A DNA stretch of 64,000 nucleotides, taken from positions 372,001 through 436,000 of the forward strand of contig JAKZHN010000025.1 in assembly GCA_037179335.1 (NCBI GenBank), written 5' to 3'. Position 1 is the first letter of the stretch. Every line of letters begins with the position of its first letter. Below the pieces are notes generated by a model. The model was not told the origin of the DNA, did not search any database, and saw nothing but the letters and a program-made list of their open reading frames with translations. This document shows, one piece after another, positions 45,543-57,200 of this stretch. This stretch comes from Cyclaneusma minus. Its lineage: Eukaryota; Ascomycota; Leotiomycetes; Marthamycetales; Marthamycetaceae. The translations under genes were made by a program, and so were the position numbers.

Positions 45543-47235
45543 ATGGCCAGCACCTCAGAGCTCCCCATCCGGAATAAGACAGACAAAACTGAGGAGTCTC
45601 GACCACTGAACCGGGCAGATGAAGTCGACGATGTACGTGTAATCATGATCAAGCCAACGCTCCAACATTTCGACATTTTTCTTCCAAAGCTGATGGCAAT
45701 TCGGACATACAGCTTCTCAATGCAGTACAATCCCTAATAGTGCCATTCATTCGCTCAGCCGACGAAGATGCTGCCTCGAAACACACCGGCCATGGCCTAG
45801 CAATTGAAGGAGGTGGGCCGAGAACAGCCCTCGTTGAACATCACCCACCCCAGAAACTACAGTCATTGTTCGATTTCCAACTGCCCGAAGCAGAGGGCAA
45901 AGGCAAAGAAGGTCTCTTGGAGATAGTAGAGAAAATACTAAAGTATTCTGTAAATACTTGGGATCAGGGATTCTTAGACAAGCTGTATGCCAGCACAAAT
46001 GCAGTACGTTCTCTGAATATGTTTCCGTCCATGGTACTGAACCTGCAAAAAAGGTCGGTCTAATATCAGAACTCGTCCTCGCAACCCTCAACACCAACAT
46101 CCACGTCTACACCGTGGCCCCCGCCCTGACACTCATCGAAAAAGCCACAACCGTGCGCCTCGCCCGCCTCTTCGGTCTCACCGGTCCCCACGCCGGCGGC
46201 ATCTCGACCCAAGGCGGTAGCGGCTCCAATCAATCCTCCCTGATAATAGCTCGCAATACCCTGTATCCCGAAACCAAAACCGCCGGGAACGGTTCCCACA
46301 ACTTTGCGCTTTTCACCAGCGCACATGGCCACTACTCGCTTGAAAAAGCCGCTCAAATGTCCGGCATGGGCTCCGACTCCGTATATCCTATCGATATCGA
46401 CGCATCTGGGCGCATGCTGCCTTCTTCTCTAAAAGAGTCTATTGCCAAAGCGCGAAAGGACGGCAAGTCCCCACTTTACGTCAACGCCACAGCCGGCACC
46501 ACCGTGCTCGGCTCCTATGACCCCTTTCCCGAAATCTCCTCCATCTGCAAGGCCGAAAACCTTTGGATGCACATCGATGCCTGCTGGGGCGGCCCCGCCA
46601 TCTTTTCCCAGAAACAAAAAAACAAACTCGAAGGAAGCGCACTCGCCGACAGTATAGCTGTGAATCCGCACAAAATGATGGGCGTCCCACTTACATGTTC
46701 CTTCCTCCTAGGCAAGGATATGAGAGAGTTTCACAAAGCAAATACTCTACCAGCAGGCTATTTATTCCACGGCGCCGATGATGAAAGCGGCGAGGTATGG
46801 GACCTGGCAGATCTGACACTGCAGTGTGGACGTAGAGGTGATAGTTTGAAACTAGCTCTGGCATGGATTTATTACGGCCAGGCTGGGTTTGAGAAACAGA
46901 TCGATGCTGCGTTTGAAGTTGCTGCTTATTTTGCAGGACTGGTGGAGAAAGAGGAGGATTTGGTGTTGGTGAGCAGTAATCCGCCGCCTTGCTTGCAGGT
47001 TTGTTTTTACTTTGCGAAGGGAGGGAAGCTTGCGGAAGGCGAGGATGGAAAGGAGAATACAAAGGTTACGAGGAGTGTAGCGGGGAAATTGGTGAGTAGG
47101 GGGTTTATGGTTGATTATGCGCCGGGGGAGAAGGGGAGTTTCTTTCGGGTGGTGGTTAATAGGGAGACGAGGAGGGAGACGGTTGATGGGTTGGTTAAGG
47201 CGATTGTTGAGTTGGGGAGGGAGGAGGGGAGTTGA
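45543..47235 (+). CDS. Group II PLP-dependent decarboxylase, glutamate/aromatic/cysteine-sulfinate type (520 aa)
   Basis: Exons 45543-45632, 45713-46003 and 46054-47235; introns of 80 and 50 bp have GTACGT donors. The junctions give EVDD|LLNAVQSLIVPF and STNA|VGLISELVLATLN, as expected for the family. Catalytic features: GGSGSNQSSLIIARN (phosphate-binding region), HIDACWGG with the Asp that pairs with the PLP ring nitrogen (about residue 302), and IAVNPHKMMG with the Schiff-base Lys (about residue 334). The family converts an amino acid to its amine plus CO2. Overall layout is closest to animal-type glutamate and cysteine-sulfinate decarboxylases rather than to plant/bacterial GAD. The substrate cannot be settled by eye. 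It is complete at both ends; the second intron has an A-rich acceptor (AAAAAAG) and is the least certain border. Confidence 0.88.
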
Positions 47236-48695
47236 GATGAGGGATGTTGTGAGCTGTGTGATATGTATGAGATCGATCTCCACTCGACTGAGTATTTGAA
47301 ATACTTTAGGCGGCAATCAGCTGGACCGTCTGTTTACCAACTTTGTCTTCCCAGGTATCGTGAAAGTGCCAATTGTGGTTTCGGCGAATGCTGCAGGTGA
47401 GTATGGTGAGGCTCTGCGCTTTCGCTGAATGCTGTCATGTAACATTGGTATCTGGTATCCTGCAATGGCTTATGTCACATTGTCATTGTCCCACAAAATA
47501 GAGTGCTAGGGCGACGAATTGGAGGTGGGCATCGCGCTTTTATTGTATGGAGGTCTTTCACGTTCACTTCAGCCCTGTGGTGGAATGCCTCGTTGCAGAA
47601 GGCAATTGGAGCAGGACAAATCGGCAGCATCGCAACTGCTACCGGATTGGTGTTTTGCCATTACGGTATGAGCGTTTCGCCAACACGCGGAGCCAGTAAG
47701 AAGTTTGTGGACTCTTCACCGTCTGTGCTTGAAGGATTCTTTTGTTGGTTTGGGAGGTTGGGGGCCTGCATTGCGCGAAGGGTCTGGGATCATGAGATGA
47801 CAGCGGGATGGCAGGCGGGACGGCAGGCAGAGAGCCGTGGGAGCCTTGTGCGGACTTGGAGGGTTGGAGTCACTCCGAAGTCTGTAATCATGGAATTACC
47901 TGGCAAGGTGACTTGAGGATCTGAAGTGGGATATGGCTGAGTGATTGGCTGGAGGCCGAGGGGTGGTAGCATGGGTGTGGATACAGGGTAACAAGCGAGG
48001 AAAGTCTCCGAGTGGTTGCGGTGGGGGCGTCTGGCGTCACGTTCAGGTATCTTAATGAACATGTTTGGTGTCAGTTCGTTCTACGTGTGAGTTATCAAAA
48101 TTGATAGGGGGTATGGTAAGGTTAAGGGGTAAAGATTATAGAGGACAGTGCTGTACACTCTTTGCTACTTGAACCTAAATTTTTCCTTTTCGTTACATGC
48201 AGCAGGCCGCTGCCTAGAGAGGAATTATTAAGACGAAAAGTAAGCAGCTTTGCGTTGAATTAGACCGAGCTATATAGGTTACACTACCCTGGCAGGCTAT
48301 CAGGGCCGCGCCGCCGCCCTTTACAGCACTCAAATCTTCAGCTTATCGCCCATCTTCGACAGATTGAGAAAAAGATCATCGTCTTAGGCAATGTGGCATA
48401 GGGCTGGGCCGCTCCGGACTGGAGCAAAGAGAGGCATGAGCTGCGGATTGGTGGATTCAGCCGCCCAGTTTCTGCCCCTCCTCCTTGTCCGACCCCTCCA
48501 GGTTGCTTTGTACCTCCTCCAATAGGAATCTTTCAAACTCCAATATTGTCTATCACGTTACTACACGATTTTGCATCCTCTCAGTTCGCGATTTTGAGAG
48601 AACTTGAAATCGTCAGTTCGTTGCTGGGTTACCCTTTTACTCTCTGCTTTACCCTTTTCTCCGGCCTTGATCCACTTCTCTCTCTCCTCGCCAAA
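47236..48695. other. Intergenic, 1.46 kb, no supported gene
   Basis: A 137-codon plus-strand frame at 47,503-47,916 begins with a non-ATG-supported context and has no family similarity. A GGCAGGCGGG/CGGCAGGC simple stretch lies near 47,810. The rest holds nothing I recognise. Confidence 0.35.
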
Positions 48696-48950
48696 CTGGC
48701 CTGGCAATAGATTGAGTCGACCCCTGGGTTAAATGAATAAAAGGATATTGGGTCAGATTGGGTTTAGGGGTTTAACATGATCCGTATGACCCATGGGTTG
48801 GTATTCTAATTGAGATTACAGCATTTCTAGATTTTGATAAAAACTAGGTTTACAAATTTCGACTCACATGACCCAAATGCGACCCATTCAACCCATTTAA
48901 AACCACGTGAAAAAGGAGGTGGGGTCGGATCAAATCTATTGCCAGCCCTG
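48696..48950. mobile_element. Short hAT-like MITE (255 bp), degenerate target duplication
   Basis: The ends are imperfect inverted repeats: the left reads CTGGCCTGGCAATAGATT, the right complement CAGGGCTGGCAATAGATT, and similarity continues through GACCCC. The flanks are TCGCCAAA (48688-48695) and TCGCCAGT (48951-48958), six of eight bases alike. The interior is rich in GGGTT/AACCC words (for example GACCCATGGGTT) and non-coding. The CAGGG terminus and 8-bp spacing suggest a hAT derivative. It lies upstream of the mini-LTR copy at 49,430. Confidence 0.6.
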
Positions 48951-49429
48951 TCGCCAGTCGCTCATCATTTTTCTTCACGGGAAGAAACTCGATTTGGGAG
49001 ATCATTTTATTTTTACAAGATCTCACGATGCGGCAAAGTGGCAAACATGTCTTTGGAGAGTTACTATTTTTGACGGCCGAAAACATTGTCGCTAAATCTG
49101 GACAATTTTGTTTAATATCTTAGCTCATATAGCCTCCGCTGGCGAGAGAAAGACTCAGCCGGTTTCGCACCCCAACGGGGGTTTTTAGTCAATCTTACAA
49201 ACAATTCCCTTGGCGAAACTCATCACCTGCATGAAGCACTTGTCATCACCACCATAGCCACTGGCAGGGCTCAATATGGAGATCTTCTCACCCTCCACGT
49301 TACACAGTTGGTAGAATCAAGGGCGTCACTTTGATCCACCATCTTGCAAGTTGCCGACTGGTCGACTTCTAGGGCGGTCTACAGTATAATTGGCTCAGGC
49401 TGGAGATATGATCTATTTTGAGGCGCTTT

Positions 49430-49559
49430 TGTTAGGCACGGCAGGGGTCAAACATGATGTCGATGATGTTGTATTGACGTGCCAAGCACCAGAATAGTAT
49501 ATATCTGGTGACAAGCGCTAATCTAATCTAAGCTAAGAGAGGCTAGCGCATGACCAATA
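49430..49559 (+). mobile_element. Miniature LTR-like element (solo), copy 2, with 5-bp target duplication
   Basis: It starts TGTTAGGCACGG, ends GACCAATA, and is flanked by an exact GCTTT duplication (49425-49429 and 49560-49564). It matches copy 1 at 3014-3122 along the first ~60 bp. Relative to copy 1 it carries an extra ~24 bp containing the hairpin ACCAGA-atagtatata-TCTGGT, itself bounded by a repeated CAAGC. No coding sequence. Confidence 0.7.
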
Positions 49560-49963
49560 GCTTTTCAGTCCAGGTTCGTGGACACAATTAATGCCAGCCT
49601 TGTGAAGATCACGTCTTGACGTGAACATAAATATGCCTTGCATACCTTACCTGCCTAGGTAGCCACACCGACTATTACGGCGAGGAGATTCCGGCTCCGA
49701 CAATCACTTGAGCCTCAATAGCCGGTCAGTGTATCGTGGCCGCGTCGCCATTCACTTATATATCACTGCCCAGTATGTAAATATCTCGAGGTACGACTTA
49801 TTCATCTTTTCAAACATCGGACGATTTGAGCGCATATGCGCAGCAGTATATCTAAAGTCCACCCACGGCTCACCACAATCATCAGCACATTTCCATCATT
49901 ACAATTGTCCGACTCATAGTTCTTCTGCCACTCACAATCATTACCCGTCGAGTAACAATACAG

Positions 49964-51850
49964 ATGGTCCAACTTACGTTTCCGACCAGAACGGCTTCCG
50001 AGGTCAAGGAAAGAAAGCGGAATGCTGGTCGAAAGGTCAGAACTGGCTGTGTAGTTTGCAAGTATGTTCTTCGGGTTGTTCTCGTTTCAATGGCAATCTC
50101 TAACTTCACATTCTATTGTTTAGGAGACGTCACGTCAAGTGTGATGAAGAAAGGCCAACATGTCGGGCTTGCCGGAAGTCAGGTCTCACCTGTGAAGGTT
50201 ATCCGGCCATCGCTCCACGAAAGCCCAAGAAGAAGCCCATAGTCATGACCTCGACAGAAAGACCTCTGGTGCCGCGGCCGTCTTCTCCTCTGCCATCCTC
50301 TGACTACAATCCCCTTGAACGGCGCTCATTACATCACTTGCGACATCGAACCGTCAAAGCTCTTGCAGGACACTTTAAATCACAACTCTGGCACTCAGGA
50401 CTCATCCAGCTCGGCTTTGCCGAATCTGCAGTTCAATATGCACTGATCGCTTTGAGTTCCATCCACGAAACCAACATTGCCTCTGACCAGACTCACAGTC
50501 GCGGTGTCCCGTCCACCCCTTTTGCCCTGAAGCACTACAACAATGCGATATCCCGTCTTCACACCTCGCTATGCCGACCCAGCACCGTCTCCCCAGAAAT
50601 AGCATTGACTTGCTGTCTCCTGTTCGTCTATTTCGAGCTGATTCAGGGCAATGGCGAGAACGCAGTCTTGCATCTTAAAAACGGCTTCCGGATATTACAA
50701 ACGCACGCTACATATCAATGTGAGTACGCTACTACTCATTATAAGAACCTAACTAAAAATGAAAGATTCCATCATTTCTTTGGAGCAATTCAAAGAGATC
50801 TTCTACTACCTCAAGCTTTCCGCCGGCTCAGTCCAATTCCCAGCGCAAACAGCAGCCCTCGAACCCGCTTGTCTGCACGCTACCTACCCGACTTCATTCA
50901 TTTACACTCTCGAAGACGCACGAGTTTCTTTCAAGAGCATGCTTTTCAAAACTTTCTCCATCGAAACCTTAGACCCTTTCCTATCTATCTCCAAATCAAA
51001 CCTCTTTGCTCAGCTCAACAGCATTATCAATGCGCAAACATCGTGGTACAAAGACATGCGCAACTTTCTCTCACGGACCAAGATTTTAGAAAGGGGCAGC
51101 CGGGACGAAAAAATCGCCGTACTTTCCCTCCTCATTCGCTGCAAAACCATCTCTTTCTCGAGCCGAATCTGGCCTTCTAGAAGCGAGACCCTCAGGTTAA
51201 AGGAAACCAGTTCCGCAAACAGAAAGTTGGAGACGGCGCTCGAGAAAGCGGTGTCTTTGGTTGAAGCCTTGATTGAAATCATATCCGAGCCCTCAGATGC
51301 CACTTTCTCTCTTTCCAGCCTCGCTGAATCGCTCGAGGAAGAGAACGACAACGAAGATGGCGATGACGGAGGGGAATATTTCATAGACCTCTACCGTCAG
51401 ATCCAGATGTCTACAAGCACAAATTCAACCACTGCAGAAACCTTGCCAATTCACCCACCAACGCCTAGTTCAACAAAAAAACACGTGTCCCCTATCCGAC
51501 GGGCCCTGCCTTACTTCAGCGCCGATCTAGACCTCATCGCTCCGCTTTACTTAACATGTCTTCACACGCGATCTCCAGCTTTGCGTCAGAAGGCCTTGGC
51601 ACTGTTGGCTAAGGCCCAGAAGAAAGAGGTGATGTGGGATTCGGAAATTACATGTATTAGTAAGATAATGGAGAAACAGCTGACGCAGGAGACTGGTACT
51701 GTCGTGGCTTCGCGGCCCTCGCCGACGGAATTTGAGATTTTGGTTCAGGATTCCATTTTGTGTGCGGGGACTTATATGGGATTGCGGGGCTTGGAACAGT
51801 GCTGGTGGAAGAGCAGGGAGGGACGGCGCGGAGGCGGTATGGCACAGTGA
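49964..51850 (+). CDS. Zn(II)2Cys6 transcription factor (592 aa)
   Basis: Exons 49964-50061, 50124-50719 and 50766-51850. Intron 1 (62 bp) lies inside the zinc cluster, a common position; intron 2 (46 bp; GTGAGT, CTAAC, AAG) removes what otherwise looks like a frameshift. The DNA-binding cluster is complete with Cys at residues 29, 32, 39, 46, 49 and 56 (CVVCKRRHVKC, CRACRKSGLTC). Basic residues before and after it (KERKRNAGRK, RKPKKKP) fit nuclear import. The middle region (SGLIQLGFAESAVQYALIALSS) matches the fungal-specific activator domain often annotated as DUF3468/Fungal_trans_2. A long acidic run (EEENDNEDGDDGGEYF) is near residue 400. Target genes are unknown; no metabolic cluster is evident next to it. 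Confidence 0.88.
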
Positions 51851-52762
51851 TGGGATTGTGATTGGGTCTTTGTGTTGATGGCTTACATCAAATCCAGGAA
51901 TGACTTCGGGAATCGGTGGGGTGATTTTGAGGCGACAGGTAAACTGGCACACAGGGTGACGGGATGTAGGCCTAATGTAGTGGTGGTGTTGTGTGAAGCT
52001 GGGGAGTGGAAGGGGAGTGAAGCGCAGGGCAGAGCGTACATGTAAGGTGCTTCCCATCGGCTGCTTCGCTGCGTAGGCGCTAGGGGCACGTGCCTGTGCG
52101 TGCTGGACTGATCATGTGACCGCCTCAGCAATTTCGGTTGGTAATCTAGAGAAAAAGGAAAGCGGAATACAAGCCGGGGAGGCTGTCTGAGACTCATGGC
52201 AGAGGTAGTGTCTGACGAAAGGGTGCTGGATTGGTGTTTTAGCTTGACTCTAGAATGAAACCACAATATGACAGATGACCTTGGCTTGAAGGCATTATTT
52301 GTATCTGGAGGTATTATCGACACTCGAGAGGGTTTATGGGAATCGGCTAGTGAATTTGATAGCAATGATGTCCCAATTAGGCGAGAAGATTCGAAACTAT
52401 GACAGGTAAATATATCTAGGATCTTCGAGAAAGCTATGGGGAATGGTGTCTTCCCAGTTCCTTTGAGTGAGGACTTGACTGGGGATATTTTCCAGTCGTA
52501 ATACAGAATTTTCCTCTTGTACAAAAATTGCTGGCAACCTCCTCTCCGATCGGTGTCATTTGCCGAGTCAAGAGACCCATCGTCAAACCTGCAAGTATTG
52601 GCTCATCACGATCTAACCATTCTACCAAACATCTTGATTGTCCTGGGAATTTGCTTGAGGGTCTCTTCAGGCACGGCGCCTTTGTCGACTGCAGAGTTCG
52701 CTTTCCCTATCACACCAAATCCTTGTCAGACAATTCATTTGGCCATTCCATACACCAAGATC
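51851..52762. other. Intergenic, 0.9 kb, no supported gene
   Basis: A 213-codon minus-strand frame at 51,883-52,524 is open but Ser/Pro/Arg/His-biased without family similarity or introns; I treat it as chance. Nothing else is seen between the regulator and the DUF4188 fragment. Confidence 0.35.
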
Positions 52763-53360
52763 TCACTCAGCCAAGCCACGAGGGGGGATATTCTCATAAA
52801 TTGTCTCCCACGAGCCCTTCGGTGCAAAATACGTCTCGTGCACGATCCCCATATGCGGAAATTCCTTGTCGTAATAACCCTTCTCGCCCACTTTGTGTAC
52901 TGCCGATGTTGCGAAAGCCAGGAGGCCTTTGAGATCTTTCCAGTATGATATCCAAATGCAGTGGTCCCCTCATCATCGTGGATCTCGAATAAAGTTCCAG
53001 CTCTACCAATATCTGACCAAGATACATCGTTAGTACATCGAGAACTGCCCGGTATTTGGGATTGAGACAATTGCTTACAACTCCATTTCTGCCGATTCTC
53101 CTCTGCTTCTTTCTCCATATTCTTGAAGACGATATCGATATCCGAAACTCCGGGAGCAAGTTTTCCTAAGGGACTTTCGGTCGTCAGATGCAGATCGAAT
53201 TCTGCCGTGGGACAGACAGCAAAAATACGTACTGGTTGATACGTGCTCCAAGCAGGAACATGACAACCCCATTTGAGGTTTCCATGTCAGCCTCCAGCTT
53301 CGGCAGAGTAGCCAACCATCGTACAAGACGCACATCCGAGAAATGCTTGGTGTAGAAACC
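52763..53360 (-). pseudogene. DUF4188 monooxygenase-like gene with a 1-base frameshift (partial)
   Basis: Exons at 53360-53233, 53173-53079 and 53012-52763 (minus strand) are recognisable. Exon 1 of this set encodes FSDVRLVRWLATLPKLEADM and FLLGARIN; exon 2 HPLGKLAPGVSDIDIVF; exon 3 YIGRAGTLFEIHDDEGTTA. These are family signatures. In exon 3 the frame then slips: continuing in the next frame gives IWISYWKDLKGLLAF, then GIVHETYFAPKGSWETIY and the stop at 52,763-52,765. The missing base is near 52,955. The 5' end (first exon and start) is not resolved; a hydrophobic stretch at about 53,370-53,440 may belong to it. The family is a putative monooxygenase of the ABM-like fold, often next to secondary-metabolism genes. 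A sequencing error would make it intact instead. Confidence 0.65.
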
Positions 53361-53492
53361 TTAGGAGATGAACAAAACCCTCGTGAGGCGTTGAATGAGA
53401 TAGAGAATTGGGAGATAGTATATCCAGTGACCTAGGCTTTCAGGAGCCCGTGAGAGAAAGAGAAGATGGAAAGAAGCGAGCCATGTAGGCAC

Positions 53493-54244
53493 CTAGAAAT
53501 CAGTCACTTCGATCAGTTCGTCGAGAGAATCCTTAGAATTCACGTAGTGAGCACAAAGTGCACGAAGGGCCAACATCGCGGTCCTTGCTTCTCCTGAGAC
53601 TGTAGAATAGTGATTTGTGGTGAGGTTGAGGTTGTGAGTCAAAATTTGGCACATCAGATGGTATTCGAGGTACAAGAGCAGGGTGCTGGCACTTGCAACG
53701 ATCCTTGTAGGCGCAATATGTTGGTTACTTAGTAGGCACCCCGCCTTTCCAACGACAGTCCATAGTAATCTCACGGCCCAATAATCGCATGAGGCTGCAT
53801 CTATCTTGCCGTCCACAAATGCTTGCAACGTTTCAAATAGTTTCTGCCGAGTCCGGGGAACTCCTCGATGTCGAGGTGTTATCTCACAATCAGAACCACC
53901 GCCGATTCAGGGATCCGAGAGGAGTTAAATATTCGAGGTATTTTTCGCGTCGGAGGGAGCACACCGAGAGGCAGCCAAACCGATTGAGTGCGAGTTTTCG
54001 TCAAGTTCCAGTCCCTTGAATATTTGGGCCAATATTCTGTCAAACTTCCTGTAAGAAATTTGCGAACAGATCCCCGAACAATGACAGCAGATAGCAGGCT
54101 AGACGGCAGAAAGGCGATGTCGGTGACAACATACGACAGCAGGTAGACCGCAAGCATTCCCGAGTCTTTCTGCTTGCGTGAGTTGCCTATATCAATGTGC
54201 CATTTTCCCATATTCCATGTAAGATACAGAGAGCTTTCACTCAC
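53493..54244 (-). other. Unassigned coding-like frames, possibly one broken or multi-exon gene
   Basis: Two minus-strand frames (54244-53879 and about 53860-53493) have moderately protein-like texture: SYVVTDIAFLPSSLLSAVIV in the first, and SCDYWAVRLLWTVVGKAG and STLLLYLEYHLM in the second. They could be exons of one protein with amphipathic helices, but I cannot find a convincing intron that joins them. I do not recognise a family. Confidence 0.25.
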
Positions 54245-54417
54245 AGCTCAAGATTAACCGCATCTAAGCGTGGGTCGCAAGTCGTCACTCGCTGAAAGGT
54301 TATGCATGATTTTTAGGCAAAACCCTAGGACTCTGCCGCTTGAAAGTTATCAGTCACCTGCAGGGGGGGCTGGTCACGCATAGAGAGAGCGATAGTGTCT
54401 ATTCTGTGTGTGGCTAC

Positions 54418-54481
54418 AGCTCCTTAAGGGAGCTGGCCAGCTGCGCTAGCCTTAGCGCCAAGCCCAGAGTTAAGCCCTGGC
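54418..54481. other. Three consecutive short hairpins
   Basis: In 64 bp there are AGCTCC-ttaag-GGAGCT (54418-54434), GCGCTA-gcct-TAGCGC (54443-54458) and GCCCAG...CTGGC with one bulge (54462-54481). Adjacent stem-loops of this kind can be a structured RNA, a protein-binding palindrome set, or a folded-back transposon remnant; I cannot tell which. Confidence 0.45.
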
Positions 54482-54780
54482 TATGGGGAGTCAACAAAAG
54501 TGCTTGAGGATTTTCCTCTGTTTCAGAATCAAGAACGTTATTTCCCAGTGACATCAGACCTGCAGTGTGGTGGCAGTGACTGTTGCCGAGAGTATGCATA
54601 ATAATGTAACATGGATGTAGTTCTCTACAACTTCAGGCCAAGCGAAAAGCGATTCGTGGGAACACAAAGCTCAACTCTTCTGTGTCCAGGTACCAAGTGC
54701 TAGTTCTCGTACCTCAGAAGGGCAATGATGTAAGCGATCGTAACTTGTACCTTTGATTTAGGAAGTCGTGGGATAGGGGG

Positions 54781-54932
54781 CCTACTTATAGGCAATAGAG
54801 TGCTCGTAGCAGGCACAGCAAGCAAGCTTCCGGTCTCTCAGTCTTACACGTGTTTGCTCTTTCACGTGATCACTGACTTGGAGGCCTCGGCTAAGTTCTG
54901 CTGCTGAACCCACTTTCGAAGTGGTATAAATA
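54781..54932. promoter_or_regulatory. Divergent promoter in array B with two CACGTG boxes
   Basis: Left-facing TATA-like box at 54781-54790, CACGTG at 54847-54852 and 54863-54868, and right-facing TATAAATA at 54925-54932, followed by CTTCCCTTGG. Spacing and order match array A, although the surrounding sequence has diverged. Inferred only. Confidence 0.4.
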
Positions 54933-56340
54933 TCTTCCCTTGGTCTAGAGTCGCAAAACAAAAAATCGATTCACAAGAATGGTAATGCATGAATCCTTCA
55001 GGTGTTCAGAAGAAATTTCCCCCGTACTTCAGCACTCAGCAGCCGAAAAAAACTGCTCATGGTACTCTTTGGGGTGATCATGCCTATGCACAAGGACCAG
55101 AGTAAAAGAGATGTCATGTCGGCGGTTGACTTACTCCGCAACAGTAGAGTGATTTGGCAACAGCACCCTACGTCTTTGACGATGAAGATCGAGTAGTTGG
55201 ATGCGAACAGCGGGAAAATTGCTCAAACAAAAATGGTGCTTTCGTACAGAGAGCTGGGATTCGGTGTCTGGTGTAGAAATAAGAAAAAGGGGCTGCTGCA
55301 TATCGTAGCTTTGATCTCTCCCTTTGGTGTTAGGTGACAAACTTTTCCCAGAATGATGATGCAGACGGCTCTATTGGTGCGTAGAATCGTTACTGTCGAA
55401 AGGAGAGCCTGCTGTCGTTTCAAAAATCGCAGTCACGTCCCAAGCTTCCGACTTTCTCGAAGTCTCATCCCCAGTTCCAAGCTGACAAGCACCTACCACT
55501 CGTAAAACACGTTGAGCTTTCTCATTTCAATTAGTTTGGCCAAGCATCCTCAGGGATCTCTCGGTTCTGCTCGAGTTCGAACACTTGTAGAAGGAAAACT
55601 AAGAGGGGCATCTCCAACAATTTATACTTCCAGGCCCCAGTTTGTCTCAAGAACGCTGCAACGTGACTTTTCGCTTAAATCCCATGGCCCAAAAATGAAA
55701 ATTTACTACAGTCAAAGCGAACTACTAGCGCCAAGTTCGTGAGCTATATCTACTGACCCTCTCTCATGCAAAAGCGTCCTCAGATTTATGATCTTCGAGC
55801 AGTCTGAACCAGGAGTAGGGAAAGATTACTTGCTTAACAGCGCAACATCCTGTACGAAAGAGGAAACGCAAAGAAAATGTGTTCTCTTGGGTTTCTGCTA
55901 CTGAGTAGGTTGCTTACTGTCGACCACAAGTGCTCTTGCCGCTGTGCTGGCAGGTGGATTCGCTTGGAGAAAGGAAGCTAAAGAAAAGGCTGTAGTCATA
56001 CAGTTTGGCTCAGAACTGCCCTGCATGATATAGCATAAGAAAGTAATCACGATAGTGTATGCCTACCTAGAGGCCGGCTCAGGATACGCAAGACTCTAGT
56101 GACGCCGTGCTCTTGAAGAGAAAAGGACAGAGAGGATGCTGGGCCACCTTTATACTAATCCACTACCGGCATAGCCGAGGGCGCCCCAGGCTAAACACGT
56201 GCGAAATCACGTGACCTCGGTATTTTCCTGGCAAATTCAAAGAGTAAATGTTCGCGAAACCCAAAACGAGTAGCCGAATTTCAGTGACTATATCTACCAG
56301 TCTTTTGCTTGAGAAACAAACCAGAACTCCTTATCCAAAC

Positions 56341-56390
56341 ATGATCCCTCAGGGATATGATGTTCGGAACATCATATCCCTGAGGGTCAT
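56341..56390. other. Near-perfect 50-bp palindrome
   Basis: ATGATCCCTCAGGGATATG continues to a centre at about 56366, and 56367-56390 is its complement. The arms are 25 and 24 bases with a single unpaired T in the left arm and a one-base centre. Each arm contains the smaller palindrome CCCTCAGGG. It lies in array B just right of the 56,196-56,213 CACGTG pair. It could be a cruciform-forming site, a dimeric regulator site or an inverted duplication. Confidence 0.75.
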
Positions 56391-57200
56391 AGTACTCGGG
56401 TACGTCACGAGGCAAAAGATTGGTCATTCTTAACAACGGACAAAGGACAAGTTGCTCGCCAGCTCATATCAAGATTCTCAATGCTCAGGTCTCAGGAGGA
56501 AATATATCATGGTGAACAGCCAGTGTTGTTGTTAGTTACTGTCGTCTGGACTGGTCCCTGTCAATAAAAAAGGCTACTGTAATCGAGAAAGTTGACTGTA
56601 GTAGCCGGTGTACGGTTCCAAGAATTACTTGTCAAAACAAGCCAGAAGAACAACCCTGCATGTCATGTCAGCTCATGTTGGGGTGGATCAGCGACTGCTT
56701 CGACTTTATACGGCATTTGCGAACAAAGGAGTTCGTATATGCTGTTCATTGCGGCCAGAGAAAGATGCTATCTTGTGGAGGCTTCCTGGGGATTAAGTAG
56801 CCCCCACCAACCGCTGCTCTTTTTCCTCAAGGCACGAAATCAGCAGCTACTGGCAGCCACTAGTCCTTAAGCCGCACTAATCACGTGACCAGAAAGTCCC
56901 TGCGAAAAAAAAAGATAGTTTTCTCACCAAACCCAAAGCATCTTAGCGCAACTTCGGAATTTATATAAGCCGAGCCTTCTCATCCAGATTTGAAACCCAA
57001 ACGTGCTTTGTCGACCAAGCGTGGGCATTGGGACCTGAATCAGCACGTCGTTGTTGTCTTTGTGGTTTGCATGTTTTGCTCGCAGCTACACAAAATGCTT
57101 ACCACTCATCTACGAAGAGTTCAGGTCTAGCAAAGGATAGGAAAAATTTCTATGGTCGTCTGCTCCCGTGTAGGCTTGCTGCGGTTGAATGAAAGGGGTG

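Noticed and set aside
46066..47316. Minus-strand frames over the PLP decarboxylase
   Set aside because: Shadow frames of a clearly recognised enzyme.
47503..47916. 137-codon plus-strand frame
   Set aside because: No family similarity, simple-sequence stretch inside, and no promoter-like context.
50700..50800. Apparent frameshift in the Zn2Cys6 gene
   Set aside because: A 46-bp intron with GTGAGT, CTAAC and AAG restores the frame (HATYQ|YSIISLEQF), so the gene is intact.
51883..52524. 213-codon minus-strand open frame
   Set aside because: Biased Ser/Pro/His/Arg composition, no family motifs, no introns, and overlap with the 3' region of the regulator gene; likely chance.
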